In this document: positions 25,222 through 34,167 of the stretch, one piece after another
Numbering within the stretch: position 1 is the stretch's first letter
Layout of the letters: every line of letters begins with the position of its first letter
NCBI RefSeq assembly: GCF_905397375.1
Contig: NZ_CAJPVG010000002.1
Span: 124,001-188,000 of the forward strand
Source: Ralstonia mannitolilytica
Lineage (GTDB): Bacteria; Pseudomonadota; Gammaproteobacteria; Burkholderiales; Burkholderiaceae
Reading direction: 5' to 3'
DNA: 64,000 nucleotides
Program-made: the position numbers and the translations under genes
Notes under the pieces: generated by a model
Told to the model about the DNA's origin: nothing
Seen by the model: the letters and a program-made list of their open reading frames with translations, nothing else
Database searches by the model: none

Positions 25222-26097
25222 TCACAAGTCAGTGCGCAACTTCCAAAGCTCCGGAAACAACACCACATCGAGCATCTTCCGCAGATAACCGACGCCTTCC
25301 GTACCACCGGTCCCACGCTTGAAGCCGATCACCCGCTCGACCGTTGTCACATGCCGGAACCGCCACTGCCGGAACGCATCCTCGAGGTCGACAAACTTCT
25401 CCGCCAGCTCATACAGCTCCCAGTGGTGCGTCGGGTCACGATAGACCTCCAGCCAGGCCGCCTCCACCGAAGCGTTGTAGGTGACCGGCCGCGACCAGTC
25501 CCGCTCCACGCAATCCGCATCGAAGCTGAACCCGTGGCGCGCCATGTAGCGCACGGCTTCGTCGTACAGCGACGGCGTCTCCAGCGCGGCCTTCACCTGC
25601 GCGTAATGCTCCGGCCGGTGCGCATGCGGCCTGAGCATTGCCGCATTCTTGTTGCCGAGAATGAATTCGATCTCGCGGTACTGATACGACTGGAAGCCGG
25701 ACGACTGCCCCAGGTGCGGACGCATGGCCGAGTACTCGGGCGGCGTCATCGTGGCAAGCACGTTCCACGCCTGCACCAGTTGGTCCATGATGCGCGACAC
25801 GCGCGCCAGCATCTTGAAAGCGGGCGGCAGGTCGTCGTTGCGCACGCAATCCCGCGCTGCGCGCAGCTCATGCAGCATCAGCTTCATCCACAGCTCGGTG
25901 GTCTGATGCTGCACGATGAACAGCATTTCGTTGTGATCGGGCGAGCGCGGGTGCTGCGCGTTCAGGATCTGGTCAAGCGCCAGGTAGTCGCCATAGCTCA
26001 TCGACTGCGAGAAATCCATCTGCGCGTCATGCCAGCTGTCGGCCTGGCCACCGTGCATGGGGCAGCCCGATGCTGCGGGTCGGTTCGGCGTTGTCAT
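25222..26097 (-). CDS. kynA: Tryptophan 2,3-dioxygenase
   Basis: A 291-residue heme dioxygenase opening the indole ring of tryptophan to give N-formylkynurenine. Typical segments are MSYGDYLALDQIL, HNEMLFIVQHQTTELWMKLMLHE (about residues 55-77), GFQSYQYREIEFILGNK and the C-terminal RVIGFKRGTGGTEGVGYL. The His that ligates heme lies in the FRHVTTVERV region. Its ATG is one base after the kynU stop, so it is translated with kynU. It is the last gene of kynB-kynU-kynA. Confidence 0.96.
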   Translation of the reverse strand: MTTPNRPAASGCPMHGGQADSWHDAQMDFSQSMSYGDYLALDQILNAQHPRSPDHNEMLFIVQHQTTELWMKLMLHELRAARDCVRNDDLPPAFKMLARVSRIMDQLVQAWNVLATMTPPEYSAMRPHLGQSSGFQSYQYREIEFILGNKNAAMLRPHAHRPEHYAQVKAALETPSLYDEAVRYMARHGFSFDADCVERDWSRPVTYNASVEAAWLEVYRDPTHHWELYELAEKFVDLEDAFRQWRFRHVTTVERVIGFKRGTGGTEGVGYLRKMLDVVLFPELWKLRTDL

Positions 26098-26098
26098 T

Positions 26099-27352
26099 TC
26101 AGGTCACCAGCGTACGTTCGTTGAATTGCGCCGATTGCCACGCGCCTGTTTCCAGCACGTCGCGCAGCACGTCCACGGCATCCCAAACATCGGCAAAGCT
26201 CGTGTACAGCGGCGTGAAGCCGAAGCGCATGATGCGCGGCTCGCGGTAGTCGCCGATCACGCCGCGAGCGATCAGCGCCTGCATCACAGCATAGCCGTTC
26301 GGGTGCTCGTAGCTGACGTGGCTGCCGCGGATGCCATGGTCGCGCGGTGTGACCAGCGTGAGCGGGAAGCCCGCGCAGCGCGTTTCCACCAGCGAGATGA
26401 AGAGATCGGTCAGCGCGAGGGACTTGGTCCGCAACTCGGCCATCGACGTCTGCGCGAAGATATCGAGCCCGCATTCCAGCATCGCCATCGACGTGATCGG
26501 CTGCGTGCCGCACAGGAAGCGGCCGATGCCGGCATCGGCGTCGTAGCGTGATTCCATCGCGAACGGCCGCGCATGCCCCCACCAGCCCGAGAGCGGCTGC
26601 CAGAAGCGCTCGCGCAGTTTTGGCGCGACCCACACGAACGCCGGCGAACCGGGGCCGCCGTTCAGGTACTTGTACGTGCAGCCGATGGCGTAGTCCGCGC
26701 CGCCTGCGTGCAGGTCCACGGGCACCGCGCCGGCCGAGTGCGCCAGATCCCAGATCGCCAGCGCGCCGTGCTTGTGTGCCAGCGCCGAGACGGCAGCCAT
26801 GTCGTACATGTGCCCGCTCTTGTAGTTCACGTGCGTCAGCATGGTGACGGCGACGTCGTCGCCCAGCGCGCCTTCCAGTTCTTCCGGCGAGTCGATTAGG
26901 CGCAGTTTGTAGCCATCGCGCAGCAGGTCGGCCAGCCCTTCAGCGATGTACAGATCGGTCGGAAAGTTATGCGTTTCCGACACGATGATCTTGCGGGCGG
27001 GCGCGTCTTCGCGCTGCACGCGAATCGCGGCGGCCAGCACCTTGAACAGGTTGATCGACGTGGTGTCGGTGACGACGACTTCGTCTTCGCGTGCACCAAT
27101 CAGCGGGGCAAGCTTGTTGCCCAGGCGGCGCGGCAGCTCGAACCAGCCGGCCTGGTTCCAGCTGCGGATCAGTCCATCGCCCCATTCATTGGCGACGACT
27201 TCCTGCGCGCGGGCCAGCGCAGCCTTGGGCCGTGCGCCGAGCGAATTGCCGTCCAGGTAGATCACGCCGTCGGGCAGCGCAAAGGCGTCGCGCAGCGGCG
27301 CGATCGGATCGGCCGCGTCGCGTTCGACGCAGGCGTTTCGAGTGATGGTCAT
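26099..27352 (-). CDS. kynU: Kynureninase
   Basis: A 417-residue PLP enzyme that cleaves kynurenine to anthranilate and alanine. The PLP lysine lies in GCTYKYLNGGPGSPAFVWV (about residue 230). YLDGNSLGARPK near the N-terminus and HDGIRGSHVSYEH-like DHGIRGSHVSYEHPNG near the C-terminus are family motifs. It follows kynB by about 30 bases. Confidence 0.96.
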   Translation of the reverse strand: MTITRNACVERDAADPIAPLRDAFALPDGVIYLDGNSLGARPKAALARAQEVVANEWGDGLIRSWNQAGWFELPRRLGNKLAPLIGAREDEVVVTDTTSINLFKVLAAAIRVQREDAPARKIIVSETHNFPTDLYIAEGLADLLRDGYKLRLIDSPEELEGALGDDVAVTMLTHVNYKSGHMYDMAAVSALAHKHGALAIWDLAHSAGAVPVDLHAGGADYAIGCTYKYLNGGPGSPAFVWVAPKLRERFWQPLSGWWGHARPFAMESRYDADAGIGRFLCGTQPITSMAMLECGLDIFAQTSMAELRTKSLALTDLFISLVETRCAGFPLTLVTPRDHGIRGSHVSYEHPNGYAVMQALIARGVIGDYREPRIMRFGFTPLYTSFADVWDAVDVLRDVLETGAWQSAQFNERTLVT

Positions 27353-27382
27353 GGTGGATGTCGGGGTGATGAATGGGGTGAA

Positions 27383-28021
27383 TCAGGGCAGGCTGCGCAG
27401 CACCGCGCGCACGGGGCTCGCATCGAGCGTGGCGAACTTGAGCGGCAGCGCGATCAGTTCGTAATCGCCGGCGGGCACCTCGTCGAGGAGCAGCCCTTCG
27501 AGGATGGCCAGACCGTGCCTGCCGACCGCGTGGTGCGCGTCCATGGTCTTGGAGGTCTGCGGATCGAGCGAGGCGGTGTCGACACCGACGAGCTTCACGC
27601 CGTGCGCGGCCAGCAGTTCGATCGTCTCGGGCGCGACGGCGGCAAAGTGGTCGTCCCACATGGTCTGCGGCATCTGCGCGTACGTGCGCAGCAGCACGCG
27701 CGGCGGCGTGGGCGACGGATGGGCCAGCGCATCACGAACGTGTTCCGGCTCGACGCGCGCTACGCCCACGCAGTGGATGACGCGGCACGGGCCGAGGTAC
27801 GCGTCCAGCGCCACCTGCCCGATCGCGGCGCCGTCCGCGCGGTAGTGCAGCGGGGCATCGGCATGCGCGCCGGTGTGCGGCGACAGCGTGATGCGGCCGA
27901 CGTTGACTGGGCAATCGCCTTCGAGCTTCCACGCAATTTCCTGCGAAAACGGCGTGTCGCCGGGCCACGTCGGCGTGGCGGGCGAGAGGGCGGGGCTGAT
28001 GTCCCACAAAGTGCGTTTCAA
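27383..28021 (-). CDS. kynB: Kynurenine formamidase
   Basis: A 212-residue metal-dependent arylformamidase (cyclase family) converting N-formylkynurenine to kynurenine. Metal ligands are in SPHTGAHADAPLHY (about residues 47-60). No ATG fits; TTG at 28021 has GGGGAG five bases upstream and begins the family N-terminus KRTLWDISPALSP, so a TTG start is proposed. It is the first gene of the leftward kynBUA unit and divergent from kynR. Confidence 0.92.
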   Translation of the reverse strand: MKRTLWDISPALSPATPTWPGDTPFSQEIAWKLEGDCPVNVGRITLSPHTGAHADAPLHYRADGAAIGQVALDAYLGPCRVIHCVGVARVEPEHVRDALAHPSPTPPRVLLRTYAQMPQTMWDDHFAAVAPETIELLAAHGVKLVGVDTASLDPQTSKTMDAHHAVGRHGLAILEGLLLDEVPAGDYELIALPLKFATLDASPVRAVLRSLP

Positions 28022-28040
28022 GGCGGCTCCCCGGCAGAAA

Positions 28041-28149
28041 ATTCGTCGAATCCGTGCCGAAATGATAGGGAAATCCACGCGCAATGGGTTTGCATATTCG
28101 TGCGCACGATTCCGTTCGATTCGCATAAAATTCAACGAATTAACGGAAT
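28041..28149. promoter_or_regulatory. Candidate KynR operators between kynB and kynR
   Basis: ATTCCGTTCGATTCG (28109-28123) and CGAATTAACGGAAT (28136-28149) are inverted repeats matching over 14 bases with one inserted base and a 12-base AT-rich spacer. A second small palindrome ATTCGTCGAAT lies at 28041-28051, next to the kynB start. Repeated ATTCG/CGAAT half-sites across a divergent promoter are what an Lrp-type octamer would use. Confidence 0.65.
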
Positions 28150-28169
28150 TACGCAAAGAACGACGACAG

Positions 28170-28703
28170 ATGCAACTTGATACCACCGATCTGCGCATTC
28201 TCCAGGTCTTGCAGGAAGACGGCCGCATCAGCAATCAGGACTTGGCCGAGCGGGTGGCGCTGTCGCCATCGGCCTGCCTGCGGCGCGTGCGGATGCTGGA
28301 AGAGGGCGGCGCCATCACCGGCTACCGGGCGCAGCTGGGCCGGGCAGCGCTGGGGCTGGAGCTCGAGGCCATCGTGCAAGTGTCGATGCGGCAGGACGTG
28401 ACGGGCTGGCACGAGACCTTCATGGCCGCCGTGCACAGTTGGCCCGAGATCGTCGCGGCCTACATCATCACCGGCGATTGCAACTACATCCTGCGCGTGC
28501 AGGCGCCCACGCTGCAGCACTATTCGGAGTTCATCATCGAGCGGCTGTACAAGACGCCTGGCGTGATGGACATCCGCTCGAACATCGTCCTGCGCACGAT
28601 CAAGGATCGCGATGGCGGGCTGGCGCTGCTCATGGAATCGCGCGGCGTGCGGCCGCTGGAAAGCGGTGCGACGGGCAAGCGCGGCAAGTCCGGCGGCGTC
28701 TGA
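28170..28703 (+). CDS. kynR: Lrp/AsnC-family regulator of kynurenine genes
   Basis: A 177-residue Lrp-type protein. The N-terminal helix-turn-helix is LDTTDLRILQVLQEDGRISN, then LAERVALSPSACLRRVRMLEE (residues 3-47). A RAM ligand-binding domain follows with YIITGDCNYILRVQ. Divergence from kynBUA matches KynR of Pseudomonas aeruginosa, which activates the kyn genes in response to kynurenine. The ATG at 28170 directly follows the inverted repeat, suggesting autoregulation. The C-terminal 25 residues are an unconserved tail. Confidence 0.88.
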   Translation: MQLDTTDLRILQVLQEDGRISNQDLAERVALSPSACLRRVRMLEEGGAITGYRAQLGRAALGLELEAIVQVSMRQDVTGWHETFMAAVHSWPEIVAAYIITGDCNYILRVQAPTLQHYSEFIIERLYKTPGVMDIRSNIVLRTIKDRDGGLALLMESRGVRPLESGATGKRGKSGGV

Positions 28704-28769
28704 CGGCGGTCAAATCGCGACCGCCGGCATGCGCGGATAGTGAGCCTGTGTTGTCGACCGGAGCCGGTC

Positions 28770-28976
28770 ATGGCCAAGAGGTTTCCGTTGCATCCCGTAC
28801 ACCCCGAGCGCATCTGCTGGGGCTGCGACAAGTACTGCCGGGCCGACGCCCTCGCTTGCGGCAACGGCTCGGGCCGCACCCAGCACCCTGCAGAGCTGCT
28901 CGGCGACGACTGGTACGCATGCGGGGATTGGGGCATCGAAGCCGAGGCCCCGCGCAAGACGGCAAGCCGCGGGTGA
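28770..28976 (+). CDS. Small cysteine-rich protein (DUF3079)
   Basis: A 68-residue protein with CWGCDKYC near residue 17 and further cysteines in ACGNGSG and YACGDWG. The conserved string RICWGCDKYC, with HPAELLGDDWY, is what I recall for DUF3079. The spacing of cysteines suggests metal binding, possibly zinc or iron-sulfur, but no function is known. ATG at 28770 has GGAG upstream. It converges with the flavin reductase gene. Confidence 0.75.
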   Translation: MAKRFPLHPVHPERICWGCDKYCRADALACGNGSGRTQHPAELLGDDWYACGDWGIEAEAPRKTASRG

Positions 28977-28985
28977 CGCGGCAAC

Positions 28986-29558
28986 TTACTTGCCGAGCGG
29001 ATCAAGCGACGAAAACGCGCCGCGATGAAACACCAGCGGCGCGGCGTTGGCATCCACCACTCCGCAGCGCTCGACTTCGCCGACGAAGATGACATGGTCG
29101 CCCTCGTCGTACCGGCTGCGGTTATGGCACTCGAACCATGCCAGCGATTGTGCAAGGATCGGCAGGCCGGTCGGGCTCAGCGCGTAGTCGATGTTGGCGA
29201 AGCGGTCGCCCTTGAGCGTGGCGAAGCGCTTGCACAGGTCGAGCTGGTCGGCCGCCAGGATGTTGATCACGTAGTGCGAGCCGGCGTGGAACAACGGGAA
29301 CGAGTTCGCCTGCGTGCCAAGGCTCCACAGCACCAGCGGCGGGTCGAGCGACACCGAGTTGAACGAGCTGGCCGTCACACCGACGAACGCAGGCTTGCCG
29401 GGGCCCCCGTCAGAGCGCGTGGTGACCACCGTCACGCCAGTGGCAAATTGCGACAGGGCATGCCGGAAGTGCGCGGCATCGAAGTCGGGCGGGGCGGCGC
29501 GGCTTGTGCGACCGCGTGCCGACGCCTCGCGCGTCGGTCCGCTGTCGCGCGCCTCCAT
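28986..29558 (-). CDS. Flavin reductase family protein (FMN-binding)
   Basis: A 190-residue split-barrel flavoprotein of the flavin reductase-like domain family. Motifs are FATGVTVVTT, GVTASSFNSVSLDPPLVLWSL and SHYVINILAADQ. Such enzymes supply reduced FMN or FAD to two-component monooxygenases; no oxygenase partner is adjacent. The start at 29558 has GGAG seven bases upstream; in-frame ATG codons further up lack a ribosome site. Confidence 0.85.
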   Translation of the reverse strand: MEARDSGPTREASARGRTSRAAPPDFDAAHFRHALSQFATGVTVVTTRSDGGPGKPAFVGVTASSFNSVSLDPPLVLWSLGTQANSFPLFHAGSHYVINILAADQLDLCKRFATLKGDRFANIDYALSPTGLPILAQSLAWFECHNRSRYDEGDHVIFVGEVERCGVVDANAAPLVFHRGAFSSLDPLGK

Positions 29559-29753
29559 GGGAATGGCTCCGTGGTGATCCATGCAAACGACCCAAAGTAA
29601 TGCGCAATTGTAACGGACGGGCGATAAGCCGCCCCTGCGTAGGGCTTTGCGTGATGCTGCACACACATGTTGGCGCGGGTGCCGGTGCCTGTGTCAGGAT
29701 AAGCGCCCTGCGCCGACCAATGGCATCCCATCCAACCCAGCAGGAGAAACCAA

Positions 29754-30314
29754 ATGACCGAGCAACGCGCCCTTGAAACCGCCGTCCTGGGCGGAGGCTG
29801 CTTCTGGTGCCTCGAGGCTGTCTTCCAGCAGGTGCAAGGCGTGCACAGCGTGGTGTCCGGCTATGCCGGCGGCCATGTCGATCACCCCAGCTATCGGGCC
29901 GTCTGCAATGGCGACACCGGCCATGCCGAAGTGGTGGCGGTGCAGTTCGATCCGGCGGTGATCCCGTACCGCGAGATTCTCGACATCTTCTTCGCCATCC
30001 ATGACCCGACGACGCCGGACCGGCAGGGCAACGACGTCGGGCCGCAATACCGGTCTGCCATCTTCGCGCAGACGCCCGGGCAACTGGCAACGGCCCGTGA
30101 GGCGGTCGCCGCGCTCGACGCCAGCGCTGTCTTCGATGCGCCCATCGTGACGGAGCTGGTGGATGCCAGCGCGGGCAAGGTGACCTTCTGGCGCGCGGAA
30201 GACGAACACCAGAACTACTTCCGAGATCATCCGGCGCAGGGTTACTGCGCGTTCGTCATCTCGCCCAAGGTGGCGAAGTTCCGCAAGCAGTTCGCGCACC
30301 GCCTGCAGGGCTGA
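29754..30314 (+). CDS. msrA: Peptide-methionine (S)-S-oxide reductase MsrA
   Basis: A 186-residue protein-repair enzyme. The catalytic motif GCFWCLE places the nucleophile at C16. YAGG and GHAEVV are further family marks, and GNDVGPQYRSAIF is conserved. It reduces methionine-S-sulfoxide using thioredoxin. A monocistronic unit with AGGAG upstream. Confidence 0.95.
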   Translation: MTEQRALETAVLGGGCFWCLEAVFQQVQGVHSVVSGYAGGHVDHPSYRAVCNGDTGHAEVVAVQFDPAVIPYREILDIFFAIHDPTTPDRQGNDVGPQYRSAIFAQTPGQLATAREAVAALDASAVFDAPIVTELVDASAGKVTFWRAEDEHQNYFRDHPAQGYCAFVISPKVAKFRKQFAHRLQG

Positions 30315-30329
30315 GGGAAGGCGCCGGGG

Positions 30330-31406
30330 TTACGCTGCGCCGCCCGGCAGGCGCGCGGCGATGGCCTCGGCCAGCTTGATGCACGACAGCGGCGACGATC
30401 CTTCCGCCTTGTTGCTGACCAGGATGGTTACCTTGCGCCCCGCCGCGAGCGCGGCAATGGCCATGTCGGCCAGCGTCTCGCGCGAAAACAGGTCTTCGTC
30501 GACGAGCTTGTTGAAGGGCTTGTAGGCGGCCTCGGCCTGCGCATAGCGGTAACGGCTGTTCAGGTTCCAGCGCACCACCAGGGGACCGCCGCCGCCTTCA
30601 TCGAGCAGGGCCACGGCGGCCGCTTGCCGGTCGGCCGCGGGCATCCGCTCGTGCAACCCGACGCAGTAGCGCACGCCGACCGCACGCAGCATCTTGATGA
30701 AGCGCGGCGTGAGCAGCGTGGCATCGCGCAATTCCACCGCGTACACGGCATCGGGGTTGTGTTGCCGGTCCAGCGGCGGCAGTGCAGCCAGAAACGCTTC
30801 GAGCCGCTCCACGAAGCCGATGGCGTCTTCGGCCAGCGCGCCCAGCGGCGAAAACTGGAACACCAGCGGCCCACAACGCATGCCGAGCCCGCGCGTGGCT
30901 GGGTCGATAAAGTCCCGCACCGCGAATTCCGCGTTCAGGAAGGCCGGGTTGGGCATGCGGCCGCGCCCGTCCAGTTCGCGAATCCACGCGTCGCACACGG
31001 CGGCGGGCGCCTTGACGGCAAAGCGGAACGCTTCGGGCACGCTGGCCGCGTAGGCGACGTAGTCGGCCAGCGGAATCGGAGCGTAGAAGCCGCGATCGAT
31101 GCTGACGGTACGCAGCAGCGGGTGCATCGCGTAGGCCGCCAGTCCTTTGCGCGCCAGCATCGACTCGGAATACTCGCCCGCATAGACGAGTCCATCCCAT
31201 CCCGGATACGACCACGATGACGTGCCGATGCGCAGGTCGGGCGGCAGGCGCAGCGCGAGCTCTGCCACCTCGGGCGGAACGGCGGCCGGCTGCACGCCCT
31301 GGCGGGCGGGAGAACGCTTCGGTTTGGGAAGCGGTTCGGCCGCCGCGGTATCGCTGGGGGCCGGCGGCGCGCCGAACAGGTCGTCGATGGGCGGCGTGGC
31401 GGTCAA
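30330..31406 (-). CDS. DUF72 family protein
   Basis: A 358-residue protein of unknown function with a TIM-barrel-like DUF72 domain beginning at IGTSSWSYPGW (about residue 63) and including FRFAVKAP, PLVFQFSPLG and VRWNLNSRYRYAQAE. An Ala/Pro-rich N-terminus including IDDLFGAPPAP is common in the family. No ATG is available; TTG at 31406 begins five bases after the cfa stop and is the likely start, consistent with co-transcription. The large frame extends over cfa in another register, which I ignore. Confidence 0.78.
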   Translation of the reverse strand: MTATPPIDDLFGAPPAPSDTAAAEPLPKPKRSPARQGVQPAAVPPEVAELALRLPPDLRIGTSSWSYPGWDGLVYAGEYSESMLARKGLAAYAMHPLLRTVSIDRGFYAPIPLADYVAYAASVPEAFRFAVKAPAAVCDAWIRELDGRGRMPNPAFLNAEFAVRDFIDPATRGLGMRCGPLVFQFSPLGALAEDAIGFVERLEAFLAALPPLDRQHNPDAVYAVELRDATLLTPRFIKMLRAVGVRYCVGLHERMPAADRQAAAVALLDEGGGGPLVVRWNLNSRYRYAQAEAAYKPFNKLVDEDLFSRETLADMAIAALAAGRKVTILVSNKAEGSSPLSCIKLAEAIAARLPGGAA

Positions 31407-31410
31407 ATGG

Positions 31411-32631
31411 TCAGGGGTAGATGTAGCGGCGCGACCACGGGATCGATGCGGCGGGCTTGCCGGCCTTTTGCAGCACGGTCTGGAAGATCGAGATCTCGTC
31501 GGCGTCGAAGGCATGTGCGCAGCCGGCGAGGTAGACACGCCAGATGCGGTACTTCTTCTCGCCGACCATGTTGCGGATGGTCTCGCCGTGGGTTTCGAAG
31601 CGTTCGGCCCAGTGCTGGAGCGTGCGCGCATAGTGGCGGCGCAGGCTTTCGACGTCAAGCGCTTCGAGGCCGCCTTCCTGCGCGGCGGACAGCGCCAGCG
31701 AGATGTGCGGCAGCTCGCCCTGCGGGAAGACGTAACGGTCGATGAAATCGCCGCCACCCATCGAGCTCTCGCCCCCGGCCGGGTCCGACGACGTGATGCC
31801 ATGGTTCATGGCGACGCCGTCGTCGGCAAGCAGGTCATGCATGCGGCGGAAATAGCCGGGCAGATTCTTGCGGCCGACATGTTCGAACATCCCGACGCTG
31901 GTGATGCGGTCGAACTTGCCGGTGAGGTCGCGGTAGTCCTGGATGCGGATTTCGATGCGGTCTTCGAGGCCTGCGGCCTTCACGCGTTCGCGTGCGAGGT
32001 CGTACTGGTTCTGCGACAGCGTCACGCCCAGGCAGCGCGCGCCGTACTTCTGCGCCGCACGCAGCACCAGCGCGCCCCAGCCGCAGCCGATGTCGAGCAG
32101 CGTCTGCCCGGGCTGCAGGCGGATCTTGGTGAGGATGTGGTCGATCTTCTTGAGCTGCGCTTCATCGAGGGTTTCGTTGCCGTTCTCGAAGTAGGCGCAC
32201 GAATACACCATGTTTTCGTCAAGCCACAGCTTGTAGAAGTCGTTGGATACGTCGTAGTGGTACTGGATCGATTCCTTGTCGCCTTCCTTCGTGTGGGCGA
32301 AATGGCGTACCACGCGGGCCAGCGCGTTGCCGCTGGTGGCGGCGGCCGAGGCGGCCAGCCCATAGCCGACGTTGATGATGTCGGCGAGCTTGCCTTCCAG
32401 GTCGATCTTTTCCTGAACGTAAGCCTCACCGAGGTTGTTCAGCGTGGGGGAGAGCAGCAGCGGCAGCGCGCTTGCTTCGCGCACGGTCAGCGTGACACGG
32501 GGTTGGTCGAAACGGCCGAGCTCGTATTGGTCGCCGTTCCAGAGGCGCAGGCGCACCGGAAGGTTGGCAGACTCGCGGATGTCCTGAATCCACTGTTCGA
32601 GCTTGCGGTCAATCGCCTGTTGAAAAAGCAT
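31411..32631 (-). CDS. cfa: Cyclopropane-fatty-acyl-phospholipid synthase
   Basis: A 406-residue SAM-dependent enzyme that adds a methylene bridge to unsaturated membrane fatty acids, typically on entering stationary phase or acid stress. The SAM-binding motif is LLDIGCGWGALVLRAA (about residues 160-175). IQYHYDVSNDFYKLWLDENMVYSCAYF and GITSSDPAGGESSMGGGDFIDRYVFP-type segments match Cfa. GGGAGG lies upstream of the ATG. A DUF72 gene follows closely. Confidence 0.93.
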   Translation of the reverse strand: MLFQQAIDRKLEQWIQDIRESANLPVRLRLWNGDQYELGRFDQPRVTLTVREASALPLLLSPTLNNLGEAYVQEKIDLEGKLADIINVGYGLAASAAATSGNALARVVRHFAHTKEGDKESIQYHYDVSNDFYKLWLDENMVYSCAYFENGNETLDEAQLKKIDHILTKIRLQPGQTLLDIGCGWGALVLRAAQKYGARCLGVTLSQNQYDLARERVKAAGLEDRIEIRIQDYRDLTGKFDRITSVGMFEHVGRKNLPGYFRRMHDLLADDGVAMNHGITSSDPAGGESSMGGGDFIDRYVFPQGELPHISLALSAAQEGGLEALDVESLRRHYARTLQHWAERFETHGETIRNMVGEKKYRIWRVYLAGCAHAFDADEISIFQTVLQKAGKPAASIPWSRRYIYP

Positions 32632-32824
32632 GTCGACGCCTCCCTCATGTGCAGAAGTTCGGGGCAGCCATCGGATTGCCGCCCGAACGGATCACATTAG
32701 CTTACGACAAACTTTCCCATTGTGCTGTGCGGGTCTTGCCGGCGTCGGCTGGCCGTATCCGGCGGCAGCAAGCGCCATGCCCGGTTTGCCGCACTGCGCA
32801 ATGCGTCATTGCGCGCGCCGGTGG

Positions 32825-33463
32825 TCAAGGGGCCAGGCGCACGATCTTCCAGTCGCCGTCTGCCTGTCTGCGATATTCGAGCCGGTCGTGCAGGCGCGAC
32901 GGGCGGCCCTGCCAGAACTCCAGCCGCTCGGGCAGCAGGCGATAGCCGCCCCAGTGCGGCGGGCGCGGCGGGGCATCGCCAAAACGCTGGCGATACTCGG
33001 CTTCGCGGGCTTCGAGCGTGGCGCGGTCCGGCACCTCGCTGCTCTGCTCGGAGGCCCAGGCGCCCAGCCGCGATCCGAGCGGGCGCGAGTGGTAGTAGGC
33101 ATCGCTTTCGGCGTCGCTCACCTTTTCGACGACGCCCTGGATGCGCACCTGGCGCTCCAGCCCGATCCAGTGAAACAGCAGGGCGGCGCGCGGGTTGGCG
33201 GCAAGTTCTTCGCCCTTGTGGCTGGCGTAGTTGGTGAAGAACGTGAAACCGCGCTCGTCGAGGTTCTTGAGCAGGACGATGCGCGCGGAAGGCTGGCCGT
33301 GGGCGTCGACGGTGGCCAGCGCCATGGCGTTGACTTCGGCCACTTCCGCCTTGAGCGCCTCATCGAACCAGCGGCGGAACTGGCGCAGGGGGTTGGTGTC
33401 CACGTCGGTGATGTCGAGCGAGGCGCGGGCGTATTCGGTACGGATGTCGGCGATGGAGGTCAT
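32825..33463 (-). CDS. pdxH: Pyridoxamine 5'-phosphate oxidase
   Basis: A 212-residue FMN oxidase making pyridoxal 5'-phosphate. Motifs include VDAHGQPSARIVLLKNLDERG and FTFFTNYASHKGEELAANPRAALLFHW. The C-terminal signature ends in EFWQGRPSRLHDRLEY. Length and ends match the family. It stands between cfa and the divergent sugar-acid dehydrogenase genes; PLP made here is needed by GlyA and KynU in this window. Confidence 0.96.
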   Translation of the reverse strand: MTSIADIRTEYARASLDITDVDTNPLRQFRRWFDEALKAEVAEVNAMALATVDAHGQPSARIVLLKNLDERGFTFFTNYASHKGEELAANPRAALLFHWIGLERQVRIQGVVEKVSDAESDAYYHSRPLGSRLGAWASEQSSEVPDRATLEAREAEYRQRFGDAPPRPPHWGGYRLLPERLEFWQGRPSRLHDRLEYRRQADGDWKIVRLAP

Positions 33464-33603
33464 GGGCGGTCAGGGTGGATGCGGCAAAGCGGCGTGCGGC
33501 CCGAGTATAGACAAACGCGCGGGGCCTCCGTTTGCGTGCGCGCAAGCCGCGCTGGCACGGTTCGCGCTTGGGCCGTTGTTCTGGCGATCCGCATTGCGGC
33601 GCC

Positions 33604-33609
33604 TATATT
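33604..33609 (+). promoter_or_regulatory. Weak candidate -10 box for the gluconate dehydrogenase operon
   Basis: TATATT followed by the small palindromic TTGGCTAGTCAA (33608-33619) is the only promoter-like patch in the 215-base gap. A -35 at the right distance is not evident, and no copy of the kguE operator palindrome is present. Confidence 0.3.
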
Positions 33610-33678
33610 GGCTAGTCAAGGGCGCCCGGCGGACGGTGCCCGGCATCGTTCCCGCAAATGTTTCAACAGGATGTCGAG

Positions 33679-34167
33679 ATGGACGCCCATTCCCCCACTC
33701 CCGAACCCCCGCAGACCGGCCTGACGCGCCGGCAGTGGCTGCAGGGCGCGCTGGCCCTGGCCGCTGCCGGCCTGGTCGGCTCGCAGGTGCTGCGTGCCGT
33801 TGCGCAGGTACCCACCGAACCGCTGGATGCCTTCATGGCGCTGTCGCAGGCGTTGACGGGGCGGCCCGCACTGGACCATGCGGTCGGGACGCGGCTGCTC
33901 GCGGCGCTTGGCAAGTCGGGGGCCGGTTTTGCCGCGCAACTGCGGCCGCTGGCGCAGGCGCTGGCCGCCGGTTCGTTGTCGGATGCGCAGCAAAAGACCG
34001 CGCTCAACATTCTGGAAGCCTGGTACGTGGGCGTGGTCGACGGCAACGTTGTCACGTATGAGCAGGCACTGATGTACAGCGTGGTGTCGGATACGCTCGT
34101 CATCCGCACGTATTGTCCCAACCAGCCCGGCTTCTGGGCCGAGCCCCCCGTCGAGAGGCAAGCCTGA
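33679..34167 (+). CDS. Gluconate/sorbitol dehydrogenase small (gamma) subunit, Tat-exported
   Basis: A 162-residue protein with a twin-arginine signal (LTRRQWLQGALALAAAGLVG, arginines 17-18), then a helical domain of the sorbitol dehydrogenase small-subunit family with EAWYVGVV near the middle. This subunit chaperones export of the flavoprotein, which has no signal of its own. ATG at 33679 was preferred to one at 33658 because of its ribosome site. The stop overlaps the next ATG by one base. Confidence 0.85.
   Translation: MDAHSPTPEPPQTGLTRRQWLQGALALAAAGLVGSQVLRAVAQVPTEPLDAFMALSQALTGRPALDHAVGTRLLAALGKSGAGFAAQLRPLAQALAAGSLSDAQQKTALNILEAWYVGVVDGNVVTYEQALMYSVVSDTLVIRTYCPNQPGFWAEPPVERQA

Noticed and set aside
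33464..33678. Search for a second PtxS-type operator before the gluconate dehydrogenase genes
   Set aside because: No ACCGGT-centred palindrome is present in this gap, so shared control by PtxS is not supported.
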